From positions 79,778,911 through 79,842,910 of the forward strand of contig OZ020589.1 in the NCBI GenBank assembly GCA_963971535.1: a stretch of 64,000 nucleotides of DNA, read 5' to 3'. Both the position numbers and the translations under genes were made by a program. The notes beneath the pieces were generated by a model that had not been told where the DNA came from, did not search any database, and saw only the letters and a list, made by a program, of their open reading frames with translations. Source of the stretch: Notolepis coatsorum (taxonomy: Eukaryota > Chordata > Actinopteri > Aulopiformes > Paralepididae). Positions 1-10,114 of the stretch are shown one piece after another (the stretch's first letter is position 1; the number at the start of each line of letters is the position of its first letter).

Positions 1-1235
1 TTTGCGACTCCAAATGATAATGTTTTCTATAATCTCCTAAAATGAGATTAGATTAGATTCAAATGTATTGTCATAATACAGCACAAGTACAATACAACGA
101 AAATAAGTTTGGCATCCAACCAGAGTGCAAATGTAAGTACAATAGTAACATACAACCAAGCCGTTTCTACACTGGCTCTTAGATGTGCGCAAGAAATGTA
201 ATAAATAAATAAAACCAACAATAAATAATATCATAATAACAAGACGGTATATAGTCTATTCTACTATACCTATATCCGTGCGATCGGTTTAGTTCTTATT
301 TATTTATTTATTTATTTTCTGACATGGTTGTTGAGTCATGACTATAAATATAAAACATAATTTTTAATGATACAAATAGTGTCGTATTTATTATCATTAT
401 AATAATTTTATTCCACGGATGTCTGTCATATCGAAGTGATATTGGCATGACATTAGCATGACATCTCATTGTAATGTCAATACTGAACGACTGCGCGGAC
501 ATGCTAATATGACATGTTCTAGAGTAGGACATACTACTATAATACCTAATAAAACAAGTCATTAGAATAATAGAAGCTTACTGCTGGAACGATTCATTTT
601 GTACGTATACACAGTATGTGTGTGTGTGCTTGTGCACTGAGGCTGCCTCACTAACGCATTTATTTCGTTTAGCAATAGAAATACATCAAACCAACAATAA
701 ATAATATCATAGAGAAGAATATATGGCATATTAATACAGTATATTCCACTATACAGTAGCTATATCTCTGGCGATCGGTTTAGTTCTTATTTATTTAGTT
801 TGCAGTGTGTGTGTGTGTAATGCTCACGATGCCTCATTGAGTCAGGACTATAAATGCAAAGCGTAATTATTAATGATAATGAAATATTGTCGTATTAATT
901 ATCATTATAATTATTTAATTCCACGGATGTCTGTAGTATCGGCAATCCCCAATGACTTGTCCCAGAGAAAGCTGTTGAAACCACGGCCGCACACCGGTCT
1001 GTCCGATTTACGACTGCCTTTTCGAGTACGTAAATCCTACAAAGAATTTACAATACGAAGCCGTTCGAGTATGCTGAATAAGTACGTAAATCAAGTTACG
1101 AAGAAATCCTTGGTAAGTTTTACGTATACTGTATGTCCGTTCGAGAATGAGGACCAATGTTAGTAAAACTAACTATCCAGAGCCATAAATGTTGATTATG
1201 ATGAAGTACAGTAGAGTATGAATATCTTTGTGGCT
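1..1235. other. AT-rich non-coding stretch with a diverged direct duplication
   Basis: No credible coding region is visible; the short open frames are AT-rich and resemble nothing I know. Two diverged copies of one segment lie in direct orientation at about 215-434 and 692-938. Both begin with CCAACAATAAATAATATCAT, share GCGATCGGTTTAGTTCTTAT, and end with ATTCCACGGATGTCTGT. The offset is about 480-500 bases. A short GT run sits near 616-627 and another near 807-818. The remainder to 1235 shows nothing I can assign. Confidence 0.6.
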
Positions 1236-1520
1236 TGATAAGAAAATTGGCTTCCTGTACCAAAATAGATCCATCTTTCCCGTGATTAGTAGAAAGACGA
1301 TTGTTGAAGCTGTTTTCTTATACATTTTGGTCTATGGTGATGTGATTTATAGGCTTCAAATCTTAAACCGCTGGACTCTCTGAATCATTCTGCCCTCATA
1401 TTTACTGTATTACTGGTGACAGATACGATACCCACCACTGTGTCCTTTATGAAAAGGTTAAATGGTCTTCTCTGGTTGAAAGGCGTAACTGTCATTGGTA
1501 TTTGTTTCAGTTAAAATTTT
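1236..1520 (+). pseudogene. LINE RT C-terminal fragment (family G)
   Basis: Broken reading frames encode the region downstream of the RT of a CR1/L2-like LINE. YGDVIYR is seen near 1330 and LYEKVKWSSLVERR near 1446-1490, separated by frame breaks. The same peptide block occurs at 10936-11358 and, on the other strand, at 32985-33300, so this is a family with at least three copies here. No start, tail or target duplication can be defined. It abuts a minus-strand LINE fragment at about 1512. Confidence 0.7.
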
Positions 1521-2224
1521 TGCAGCCTCCCGTAGGTGCTCTTTGAGAGCGGTTTTGAAGGTGGGTAGGGATTCACATTTTTTTACGGCTGTGGGTAGGG
1601 CGTTCCACATTGATGTGGCATAATTGCGAAACGTGTTTAGTCCCTTGTTTGAGCCGAATCTGGGTTGAACATGATTTGTGGAACTCCCTCTGGTGTTGTG
1701 GTCATTACCTTTGGGAAGTATTTCGACATGTACTACATGGGTACCTTAGTGGTGTAGTGTGAATGAATGAATGAATGAATGAATGAATGAATGAATGAAT
1801 GAATGAATGAATGAATGAATGAATGAATGAATGAATGAATGAATGAATGAATGAATCTTGTAGATCAGGCCCATTGCAAGTTGCTGTACTCGTCTGTACT
1901 CGTCTACTCTAAGCCATCCTAGGTTGTCAAAATGGGCAGGGGTAAGGTGGGTTTTAGGAGTAAGGTCAAGCAGTAGTCTGACCAGTTTGTTTTGTGATGT
2001 TTGTAATCTTGTTTTTAGAGCCTTTGAGGTGCTTTGATACCATGAGGTGCAAGCATAGTCGTAGTACCCTTGAATGAGTGCTCCTGTTAGAGTGTTCAGG
2101 GTATTCTTGTTTACCAGAGAGGAGATCCGGTACAAGAATCTTGTTCGTTGGTTGACTTTTTTTATGACATTGGTTGCCATTTTGTCACAGGAAAGATTTG
2201 CCTCTAGGATGGAACCCAGGTAGG
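1512..2224 (-). pseudogene. LINE ORF2 C-terminal part (family H), minus strand
   Basis: On the minus strand, 2180-1860 reads a long peptide with VIKKVNQRTRFLYR and LTGALIQGYYDYAC, typical of the segment after the RT palm in CR1-like LINEs. Beyond a GAAT microsatellite, 1700-1512 resumes with the usual C-terminal block (near ESLPTFKTALKEHLREAAK). Upstream sequence continues across a foreign piece (2225-2499) into 2500-2993. The copy is broken by the microsatellite and by insertions, so it cannot be functional. Confidence 0.75.
1763..1856. repeat. (GAAT)n tetranucleotide microsatellite
   Basis: About 23 tandem GAAT units, nearly perfect, inside the C-terminal coding part of the minus-strand LINE. 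Read on the minus strand it encodes a run of IHSF, which is an artefact of the repeat. Confidence 0.97.
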
Positions 2225-2499
2225 TATATCTTCCCCAATGCCATACAGCTGCTCAACTCCTCCTAATCTTCACCCCATGCTTGTTATGTTCTCTGGTTTT
2301 TTGTTACGTTGCACCTGATGTTTGTATTTTTTCGTACTGTACTGTTCCGTTGTGTATTTTTTAGGTGGTGTATTTCTGTACTGTACTGTTCCGTTGTGTC
2401 TTTTATGTGGTGTATTGTCGCAGCTACCACCTGCACCGTGTATGAATTCCACCGGCCTGGCCGTGTGGCAATAAAAGGAACTTGAACTTGAACATGAAT
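2225..2499 (+). mobile_element. L2 LINE 3' end inserted in the minus-strand LINE
   Basis: The start encodes FPNAIQLLN, the usual last residues of fish L2 ORF2, followed by a non-coding 3' UTR. It ends in AATAAAAGGAACTTGAACTTGAAC, the same GAACTT-type tail as the L2 copy ending at about 51570. On both sides the minus-strand LINE reading continues (LGSILEANLSCDK before, NIVTRKDEIT after). This shows that the L2 end interrupts it. Confidence 0.75.
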
Positions 2500-2993
2500 G
2501 TAATTTCATCTTTCCTTGTGACAATATTGTCACCCACTGTAACAGAGAAGCCGTTGGTCTTGCTGAGTTTGTTATTTGATCTGAAAAGAATGGACTCTGT
2601 TTTACCCAGGTGTAATGATAGTTTGTTATTAGCGAGCCATGTGCAGATTCGGCCGAGTTCTGAGCTGAGGGTTTTTTCAACCTGTAACTTGTTCTTGTCA
2701 GAGACCAGCAGGGCTGAGTCGTCCGCGAACAGGAACAAGTTGCAGTCACAAGCTGATGACATGTCATTTGCATAAATTAGGACCAGTAACAGTCCGCAAG
2801 GTACTTTTCGACCTGTTCGTAGAGTATTTTTTCAATGACTTTCGAGATGGAGGTAAGAATAGAAACAGGGCAGTAGTTGCCTGGGTCTAATTTGCTCCCT
2901 TCTCTGTGCAGGGGGGCCACTCTCGAAAGTGCGGATAAACTTACCAATTTTATTTCTGCCTTTAATAATATTATCCCAGTAAGTTGGTTCCCC
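2500..2993 (-). pseudogene. LINE RT palm and finger fragments (family H)
   Basis: Minus-strand frames hold FADDSALLVS (the [YF]xDD catalytic box) followed by the WLANNKLSLHLGKTE block at 2762-2500. Further upstream, at about 2990-2777, is the PLHREGSKLDPGNYCPVSI block of RT fingers. The two blocks adjoin directly, so the RT sequence that normally lies between them (including the QGxxLGP motif region) is deleted. Together with 1512-2224 this is one 5'-truncated, internally deleted LINE copy. Confidence 0.75.
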
Positions 2994-3590
2994 CCAGGGA
3001 TGTGTTCTGTCTTCTCTTTTGTACTTGTTGTATACCAACGACTGTATCTCTCACTCTGACAGTGTTCTGTCTTCTCTTTTGTACTCGTTGTATACCAATG
3101 ACTGTATCTCTCACTCTGACAGTGTTCTGTCTTCTCCTTTGTACTCGTTGTATACCAACAACTGTATCTCTCACTCTGACACAGTGTTCTGTCTTCTCTT
3201 TTGTACTTCTTGTATACCAACAACTGTATCTCTCACTCTGACACAGTTAAAATCTTCAGATTTGCTGATGACACCACTGATGGATCTGATCTCCTGTAAT
3301 GATGAAACTGTTTACAGAGCAGAAGTCCAAGGAGACGGTTGTGGACTTCCTCAAAAACAGAGTGGAGCTACAGCCATTGGTTATCAATGAGCACACATAG
3401 TGTCAACCACATAGTGAAGAAAACTCACCAATTACCTTTTTTTCCCTCTGCAACAACTCAGGAAGTTTGGGGTTTCTTAGAGCTGTGATAGAGTGTTCTC
3501 ACATTCTCTGACTGTCACAGTGTGGTACAGTATGTTGGCTGCTCATATGACAACAGGAAGTTAACAGGGTAGTTAAGGTAGCTTAAAGAA
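2994..3590 (+). pseudogene. L2-type RT fragment, plus strand
   Basis: This begins with the RT block PQGCVLS (about 2994-3012), runs through LYTNDCISHSDS, then FRFADDTTDGSDLL in a shifted frame near 3255-3290. It continues into QQLRKFG-like sequence to about 3590. It follows the plus-strand L2 at 49670-51064 motif by motif but is heavily frameshifted. The stretch between the QG box and the FADD box is expanded fourfold by a 60-bp tandem duplication, annotated separately. Confidence 0.75.
3003..3246 (+). repeat. 60-62-bp tandem repeat made from an RT segment
   Basis: Four head-to-tail units start near 3003, 3063, 3123 and 3185. Each begins TGTTCTGTCTTCTC and ends CACTCTGACA. The unit is 20 codons long and encodes a piece running from the VLS of the QG box to LYTNDCISHSD. 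The last two units carry an extra AC pair (ACACAG), shifting the frame. The repeat is a local amplification of LINE coding sequence, not a separate satellite. Confidence 0.95.
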
Positions 3591-3630
3591 ATCATTGGTT
3601 AAGATCAGTGATATATACAATTCCCGCTTG

Positions 3631-4683
3631 TTAACACTTTCAGTGCCAGGCCATCCACGGCCAATGTTAACGTTAATATTGCCTAATCTATTTTTAAATT
3701 ATGGCTATGTGTCTAATCTGCCCGTCGCTTATCAAAGACTCATTTTCCAGTCAACATTGGCAAGGCAGATTGTATTTTTATCGCTTCATTTCTGTTTAAT
3801 AGCATTTTGAAAATCACCCGTTTTCCGGGGAAAAACAACCCATGCCTATGATAATCGCCTTTTACTGGAATATTCCAGAACGTTGTCATTTGTCGGCCTA
3901 TTTATGAACCGTTTTCAAATAAACGCTAGATGATCGATAGTATATGTGAGCGCATGCACGCTCGTGCCGTGCGCTGATAATCGCTGGTCCTTATTTCCTC
4001 ATGGCTTTTACAGTCAAAACAGCCATATCATCATCATTAGGTGGCTTCTTCGTTCCGAAGGTTGCCTATCACTCTCCAACCCATTCTGTCCCCACTTCTT
4101 CTCTCCAACTCAGTGACTCCGCCTCTCACTCCGCTCCAATCACAGACGTCGTCTACCCAGCCATATCACATATCACATAAACGCTTATATATCAGTGAAA
4201 ACGAGTCTGATTATCCTAACACTGATAACATAGATTCCTTACCTGAGGTCAGATGGTATCCAAATGGTTTATTCCAATTTCCAATCGCCATTCGAAAAAA
4301 TCGATAAATGTATTGATCCATCGTGTGTACAGTACAGTATAACCCATATTCGCCGTGGCTCAGAGGCTCCAGAATGAACTCTGGTAGACCCCGGCTGCAT
4401 CAGTGAGAAGTAAATAATCCGAGTCAGAAATCCGTTCTCCCATTCACTTTCATTGAGTCCATTCCAAAAGGGTGATTTACCATCTGGGAGACGATAGGGG
4501 GCGCTTTTTTCACATCTGAGCGCCGGCGGTCCCTGGATCTCCAACGGTAGGCTCGCGTGATGCAATATGATTTCAGATCGCAAATAAAAAAAAATAAAAA
4601 ATACCCGAGAATACTCTGGGCGTGGCATTCAACGGTCGGGTCGTAAACCCGAGAAAAGTCGTGAGTGGCACTCAAAGTGTTAA
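3631..4683. mobile_element. TTAA-flanked non-autonomous DNA transposon, family A copy 1
   Basis: Inverted termini TTAACACTTTCAGTGCCAG (3631) and CTGGCACTCAAAGTGTTAA-like sequence (GTGGCACTCAAAGTGTTAA, ending 4683) include TTAA at both ends. This is the target duplication signature of piggyBac-like transposons. There is no transposase frame. A second copy at 60390-61322 shares both ends and most of the interior. Copy 1 carries about 120 extra bases around 4010-4190. Superfamily assignment rests only on the TTAA. Confidence 0.75.
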
Positions 4684-4867
4684 AGATGAGTCTGAAAATA
4701 ATCAGAGACCCCTCTCATCCATGTAATGCACTTTTTGTCCCCCTCCCTTCTAAAAGGTTTAAGAACAGTTCGTATTCGAAGGCAGTGAGGGCCCTTAATA
4801 AACTGTAAGGTCCCCATATAAGGGGACCCTGCTTTTATTTATCATAAATTGATCAATATAGACCGTA

Positions 4868-5063
4868 TTAGATCCCCATGTGGGGTATCATTGGAAAGCC
4901 ACACTCATTGGCTACAACTTTGTCCAAGAATTCTCGAGATCGCCAAATGATTGACGGAGCTAGAGCCCCGGGAGTCGTTTACGTGTTGTATCGACATGTA
5001 ACTCGAGAACCGCTGAATGGATTTTGTCGCCTGAAATGGCAATCAACAGGCAACAAATAGGGC

Positions 5064-5149
<86 letters not shown>

Positions 5150-5204
5150 ACTAAAATGAATGCACACCCGAGCCACTAGAGGTTGGCAGGTGGGCCCTTG
5201 GATG
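4868..5204 (-). mobile_element. Family B repeat, minus strand, nested in family X
   Basis: This matches the reverse complement of copies at 17305 and 33325. Shared blocks are CCCCATGTGGGGTATCATTGG, the CTCGAGATCGCCAAATGATT block, TAACTCGAGAACCGCTGAATGG, and TTGCCTGTTGATTGCC on the reverse strand. It ends at the GAGCCACTAGAGG motif. An AT microsatellite lies within it at 5069-5146. Only part of the family is present. It sits between two blocks that are contiguous in the other family X copy, which shows it is an insertion. Confidence 0.7.
5069..5146. repeat. (AT)n dinucleotide repeat
   Basis: About 39 uninterrupted AT units inside the family B repeat. The corresponding spot in the 17305 copy is only a short ATATATAT tract, so the array expanded in this copy. 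Confidence 0.97.
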
Positions 5205-5545
5205 TTATTAATGTTGTGTTTCTTTTTCAAATGTAGCCAAGAGTAAAGACCTTAACACTATCAAAACAGCATTCAAAGTGTATATTTATCTTTTTACCGA
5301 TGTTTTTAAGATTGAATGTGTCATGTACAAAGGTCTGATGACCATATAGAATATAGCTGGAGCGGGCTGTACATGAAACCAGCTTGTCCAGTGGGTGCAT
5401 TAAGCACAGGTCCCGGCAGGCAAGAAACAACACAAAGCGTTTTCCAAATGGTAAATGATATTTATTGAAGCGGGGATTTAAACCCACAACAATATCCAAG
5501 AAGGGAAAAGGGTAGGGGAGAACAAACAAGGTATACATACAGACA

Positions 5546-5662
5546 AACGTAAGGTTATGTATATAACCTAGTTATATGAGTACTGGCTAAGCGTCCCGCT
5601 CTTAAGCCTATCGAGATATACCTCATCTCATGTACCTATTGTACTCCATCAATGAAAAAAAC
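5546..5662 (-). repeat. DIRS right inverted terminal repeat
   Basis: Positions 5591-5662 are the near-exact reverse complement of about 9690-9760, sharing GCGTCCCGCTCTTAAGCCTA and CATCTCATGTACCTATTGTA. The outermost part, 5546-5590 (AACGTAAGGTTATGTATATA), differs from the other terminus but is repeated inverted in the internal complementary region. This is expected, because the two ends of DIRS elements differ outside the shared repeat. Confidence 0.9.
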
Positions 5663-5789
5663 ACCTACACCTGCCGGGTCCCGCCCCTATGGAGGCGTAG
5701 CCTATAAGACAGTAGGCATGGTCACCAAACACTCTTCCTCGCCAAAAATCCTGTTTCCAGTAAACGATCCCTCAAAAGGGAACTCAGGG

Positions 5790-5903
5790 CCGCTTAAGAG
5801 CGGGACGCTTAGCCAGTACTCATATAACTAGGTTATATACATAACCTTACGTTATATTATCGTACTTGGCCATCGCGTCCCGCTCTTAAGCCTATCGAGA
5901 TAT
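5790..5903 (-). repeat. DIRS internal complementary region
   Basis: The first half (5792-5853) is the reverse complement of the right end 5546-5607. The second half (5851-5903) is the reverse complement of the left end 9739-9788. The two halves meet at a shared GTT (about 5851-5853). In the accepted DIRS replication model this region templates completion of the termini and formation of a circle. Here it preserves the exact circle junction. Confidence 0.9.
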
Positions 5904-6189
5904 GGGTTAGAGCGGACGCGAGGCCCGACAGATGCACCCCCTGAGGACCCGTAAGCCCACATCAAGGGGTTTGGGGAGCCCCGTCACCCCATCCTTCCTA
6001 ATGAAGGGGGGGGCACAGTCAACTCCACCTGAGTGCGAGCAAGAGGGAACTAGAACCCCTTGAACACACAGCACAGGCGGAACCACGTGTGACCTAACAC
6101 ACTGTGGCCCATACCTGCACACACTCCTGCTACCCTACCAAAGGACGGGAAGCAGGAAAGGCCACAGACCCCAGAACCGCCTGGGAGAC

Positions 6190-7040
6190 AGAACCCCCGG
6201 TCATGTCCATGAGGTAAAAACCTTACAAAGGGGCCCGGGGAGGACCATGAAGCTGCAGCACAGATGTCCTCCACCGAGGCCCCACCCAGGAGAGGCAGCC
6301 ACCCCACGAGTGGAGTGCGCCCTGACGCCCCCAGGGGGATCCTGCCCAGCCAACGTGTAGCAGAGGGCAATGCCCTCGCACAACCAATGGGACAGGCGCT
6401 GTTTCGACAGTGCCTTACCGGCACGAGAACCACCGTGACAGACAAAAAGCTGATCGGTGACCCTGAGGTCCTGAGTACGGCTGAGGTAAATTCCCAAAGC
6501 AGAGAAGCGTGAGGAGGCGGATGAAAACGCCTGAACCACAATATCCCTGGAGCGGAAGAACTCCAGATATTTTTAGGCACGAAGGCAGGATTAGGCCGCA
6601 GAGTGACACTGCAATCGGAATGAAAGACAGGCACTCTGGTCGTACCGAGAGAGCACAAAGCACACCCACGCGTTCAGCGGAGGTGACGGCCAGCAAGAAC
6701 GCGGCCTTGAACGACAGCTGTTCCAACGGCGCTTGCTCAAGAGGCTCAAACGGGGCCAAGGACAACCGACCGAGGACCAATTGAAGATCCCAACTCGGAG
6801 CCAAAGAGTGTAGCACCGGCTTAACGCGTCGAACGCCAAGCAGGAAACGCTTCACAAGAGGGTGGCTGAACAAGACATCCCCCTCAAATCCCTCATGATA
6901 GGAGGATATAGCTGCTGCATATACCCTCACCGTCGAAGCCGACAGTCTATCAAGGAGAGACTGGAGGTAACTAAGGACAGCATCCAGGGGGCAGGAGACT
7001 GGGTCCCGGCCCCCCGCCTTACACCACACTTGGAACATAC
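6190..7040 (-). pseudogene. DIRS tyrosine recombinase (degenerate)
   Basis: The minus-strand frames 7038-6415 and the shifted frames below them encode a phage-integrase-like tyrosine recombinase, which integrates the circular DIRS cDNA. Visible parts are the core-binding block STVRVYAAAISSYHEGF, a first catalytic arginine in TSAERVGVLCALSV, and the HxxR pair in RAHSTRGVAAS. The C-terminal tyrosine region falls near 6200-6220 but only after a one-base frame change in a T run. Several frameshifts make it inactive. A long open frame on each strand here is a by-product of high GC and CpG loss. Confidence 0.85.
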
Positions 7041-7149
7041 GCCATCTGCCCGCGTAAAGCGCGACAGCGGAGGGAGCATGCGCATTCCGGATGGTATCAC
7101 CATCAGGATCAAGAACCTGCGCCCCTCAACGTACCCGTCCCAACAACTG

Positions 7150-7800
7150 ACCTAACAGATGTATGGGGAAGAATCCCAGGCGGCACGGCATCGGTCCCAG
7201 ACCTGCCTGGCTATGTCCGGACGTAATCCCCACCCGTCAGGATGAGGACCGCCCCGCGACAGTACACCTGTACCCACATTCACCCTGCCGGGGATGTGGG
7301 GAGCCCTCAGGCCACGCAGATGGAGGACGCCCATAGCCAGCCGCCCGCCGCCTGGTGCAGACGGGGGGAGCGTACTCCTCCCTGTCTGTCGATATACGAC
7401 ACTGACGTCGTATTGTCCGTCCTGATCAACACCGTTTGAGGACCAGAAGGACCGCTTTCAATACCAACACATTGAACGTAGTGCAGACCGGGCAGCATGG
7501 TTTGCCAGCTGCCCCCTACTGCGTTGGCCCGACGCGTCACCAGCGAGGGAGGCGTCGGTGAAAAACGTGACGTGAGACAGCGCTGTAACCATCCTAGGAC
7601 GGAACCTCCCGAGCGTGTCGACAACACGCTCTGAGAGGGATGCCCATAGCACTCCAACCGTTGACTGGGAAGAGGAGTACTCTACTTCCAGTCTACAGCA
7701 AACCCCAGGCTGGTAGGGACCTGCCTGGTACGAGACCCGACGATACACCTTGACCGCGAAGGACCAGAACGTCGTCAGGGCAGAATACACTTCGTAACCC
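7150..7800 (-). pseudogene. DIRS RNase H region (degenerate)
   Basis: Minus-strand frames show TFFTDASLAG (first acidic residue), VLIRTDNTTSVSYIDRQGG near 7430-7380, and APHIPGRVNVGTGVLSRGGP near 7300-7240. These are the characteristic RNase H blocks of DIRS pol, spread over at least three frames. The enzyme would degrade the RNA template during reverse transcription. It lies between RT and recombinase, the standard DIRS order. Frameshifts make it non-functional. Confidence 0.85.
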
Positions 7801-7929
7801 CTGATGACGCAGAGGCCCCAGTGCGGCCTCCACGCACTTGGTGAAGATGCGGGGAGCCAGAGAAAACCAAATGGCAGCCTCTGGTACTCATACGCTAACC
7901 CTGCAAAGGAAGCGTAGGTAAGCCCTAGG

Positions 7930-8400
7930 ATGGAAGATCGGAGATGCGAAAACGCATCCTACAGGTCTATGGAGGAGAACCAGACCCCCACCTGACAGTG
8001 TTCAACAGGTAGGAGACGATCCAAAAAATGCTGAACCTTCCCATGGGACAGGTCCAGCATGGGTCTGACACCCCCCCCTCCCGATTTCTCAGGCACCAGA
8101 GAACACCGGGAGGAGAACGCCACAACGATGGCTTGCTTCGTCCACAGAGATTGGATCTCGTTGACCAGAGCTGTCACTGCTGGTGACCCTGACAATAGGG
8201 TCTGTACCAAACCCGAAAACGGGTGGGGTTGTGTAAACACAAGTCCCCGCCTCAGCGTTCTCTCCATCCACCTCGACATATGGTACTGCCGTAGTCATAT
8301 GTGATGACACTCCCAACGCACCCGCCGCCATGTGGCGCAGGTCCGCCAGGAACTGTAGATAGTTGGCCCGGTCCCACCCGCTGTGCGTAGCCAACCCTTG
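7930..8400 (-). pseudogene. DIRS reverse transcriptase N-terminal region (degenerate)
   Basis: A minus-strand frame at 8279-7959 encodes GSPAVTALVNEIQSLW, CSLVPEKSGGGGVRPMLDL and FSSIDL, the finger and first palm blocks of DIRS RT. The palm with its catalytic DD is not readable in one frame downstream (7800-7930). Role in the intact family: copying element RNA to cDNA. Located directly upstream of RNase H on the same strand. Confidence 0.8.
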
Positions 8401-9650
8401 CGAGCAGAGCGTTCCGTGGAGTCGGGTCGGAACCTGACACTACCCACGAGGCAATCGCACCCAAGGGGGGACCCCGACAGAAAGGGCCGGTTTGATACGG
8501 GGGAAGCTGACATCAATCTAGGTGACAAAAGCCCCCCCACTGAACACCAATCCAGAACATGCTGATGAGTTGTTCTGCAGCCGGACATGCAAGGCGTGAG
8601 GACCCCATGGGTTCCTACACACCGTAGCCCTACAGTGATATTACTACCACCTAAATCACGCGCACCTCTTCATTTCAGACCACTGCCGATCTCGCGGGAG
8701 TGGGAGGTACCAACATGATACCTGGCCTGGCGAAGGCGAGGCCGGGGAAGCCTGCACTGTGTGCCTCAAAAGGTTTCGAGCCCCCCTGCTGACAACACTT
8801 ATAGTTCACAGACGTAACACCAGGCTCAACCAACACAGCTTATGGTGTGGGAGCCGCTTGACAGCACAACATTCTCACGGACAGACCCAGGCTCAGCCAT
8901 CAACTGGGTGTCAGCCCCTGTCCCCATGAGAAGCGAAAAGTGGGGCCGCCCGCGCTTCAACGAAGGCACGCGGCCCGCAGCCAAAGGAAACAATCAGAGC
9001 CCCCTTTTTCCGCTGGTGTTGGGGGAGGGAGTGATCGGAGAGCGGGCTGCTCGCGGCAGGACGGCGACGGCTTGTTGTTCAAGCCGAGCCCATCCAACAT
9101 GGCCGATCTGTCGATTCAACGCCCAGGATACCTCTGGCGGGGGAAACATGACCGCCTGTCGAGGGCCTCGTCATCACCGCTGACGAGGCCGTGCTCTCTC
9201 TTCTTCTGGCTGCGCGGTGTGAGGCAGTGTGGGGCCTAGGACAATACCGCCCGCGCTCCAGCAGAAGACCAAAATCCCCTGCGGAGAGGGGAACCCTGAA
9301 CGGTTATAGCTTACGGCTAGGTCAAAGCTAATAACGCCAACAACCTCTGATGTGTCGACGTTCGGCTGGCCCTCAAGGCCCCGCCACCAGACACCATTTT
9401 TTTGATAGAAAAAACAGCAATTCGAACACAGTTACTAATCGCTGCCAATTCCATACCATGGCGGTACAGGCTTTAGCAGCCCACCAGCCACTCGCCAGGC
9501 CGACCCACCTCATGGCGTTGGCCGGGCGGGGCACTGTTTCAATATGTCAAAAGCAAAGGACTGATGTTAACACGGAGCACCATTGGTGGTTGCAAACAGC
9601 AACCTCCACTGTGGTGTGCACCATGAAGGGGTTAAATGAATAAAATAACT
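8400..9650 (-). pseudogene. DIRS 5' region in gag position (unrecognised)
   Basis: This 1.25-kb, GC-rich part lies between the left terminal repeat and RT on the element's coding strand, where DIRS elements keep their gag-like first ORF. No single frame is open and I recognise no motif. Short frames exist on both strands. The assignment is positional only. Confidence 0.45.
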
Positions 9651-9689
9651 AACACCACAAATACTGTAGAATGAGAAGTAGTAGAATTA

Positions 9690-9788
9690 CTTGTTTTTTT
9701 CGTTGATGGAGTACAATAGGTACATGAGATGAGGTATATCTCGATAGGCTTAAGAGCGGGACGCGATGGCCAAGTACGATAATATAAC
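9690..9788 (-). repeat. DIRS left inverted terminal repeat
   Basis: The shared block runs from CGTTGATGGAGTACAATAGG to AAGAGCGGGACGC and is the reverse complement of 5591-5662. The outer part GATGGCCAAGTACGATAATA is found again, inverted, in the internal complementary region. Confidence 0.9.
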
Positions 9789-9966
9789 AAACATTAAGCA
9801 AAAATAGCAATGTGTCATAGGACACAAAAACCATTAAATGGATTAATCCACACCAAGTGGTAAATGGCACAAGGCCACACGATATCGCTCCACAGATACA
9901 GCTAGGCAAGAAGGGCAACCTCCCCACTCCACTCTGGAACATGGCAGTGATTCAATGAGGCGCCCC

Positions 9967-10114
9967 GATGTGTGTCATCTTCCAGGTTAATAACCACTCG
10001 TCTCAGACTGACTGCCTGCAGGTGCAATCAGCAGGTGCAATCAGCCCAATCAGTGAGACGAGTGGCATCTGGGAAGGAGAGAAAGAGAAAAGGGTATAGA
10101 AGATGACACACATC
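9967..10114. repeat. Small inverted repeat within family X
   Basis: Outer arms GATGTGTGTCATCTTC (9967-9982) and GAAGATGACACACATC (10099-10114) are perfect complements. A second pair, CCACTCGTCTCA (9994-10005) and TGAGACGAGTGG (10053-10064), is nested inside. The remaining loop holds a duplicated GGTGCAATCAGCA. The unit could be a short MITE or a cruciform-prone spot. No target duplication is obvious. Confidence 0.75.

Larger units (their letters stand above)
5546..9788 (-). mobile_element. Complete DIRS-type tyrosine recombinase retrotransposon
   Basis: A 4.24-kb element on the minus strand with the full DIRS architecture. There are inverted terminal repeats at 5546-5662 and about 9690-9788, and an internal complementary region at 5790-5903 next to the recombinase end. 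Between them lie degenerate coding regions in the order unknown/gag position, RT, RNase H, tyrosine recombinase. Both ends carry AAC (5546-5548 and 9786-9788), matching the GTT shared at the junction in the internal complementary region. DIRS elements make no ordinary target duplication, and none is seen. All coding regions are broken. Confidence 0.9.

Noticed and set aside
37..1163. Short frames in the first kilobase as genes
   Set aside because: AT-rich, low-complexity translations with no conserved motif; region contains a diverged duplication in which the frames are not preserved.
6050..6658. A 202-residue open frame and plus-strand frames in the DIRS recombinase region
   Set aside because: They are shadow or shifted frames of a decayed tyrosine recombinase in GC-rich DNA; no independent gene signature.
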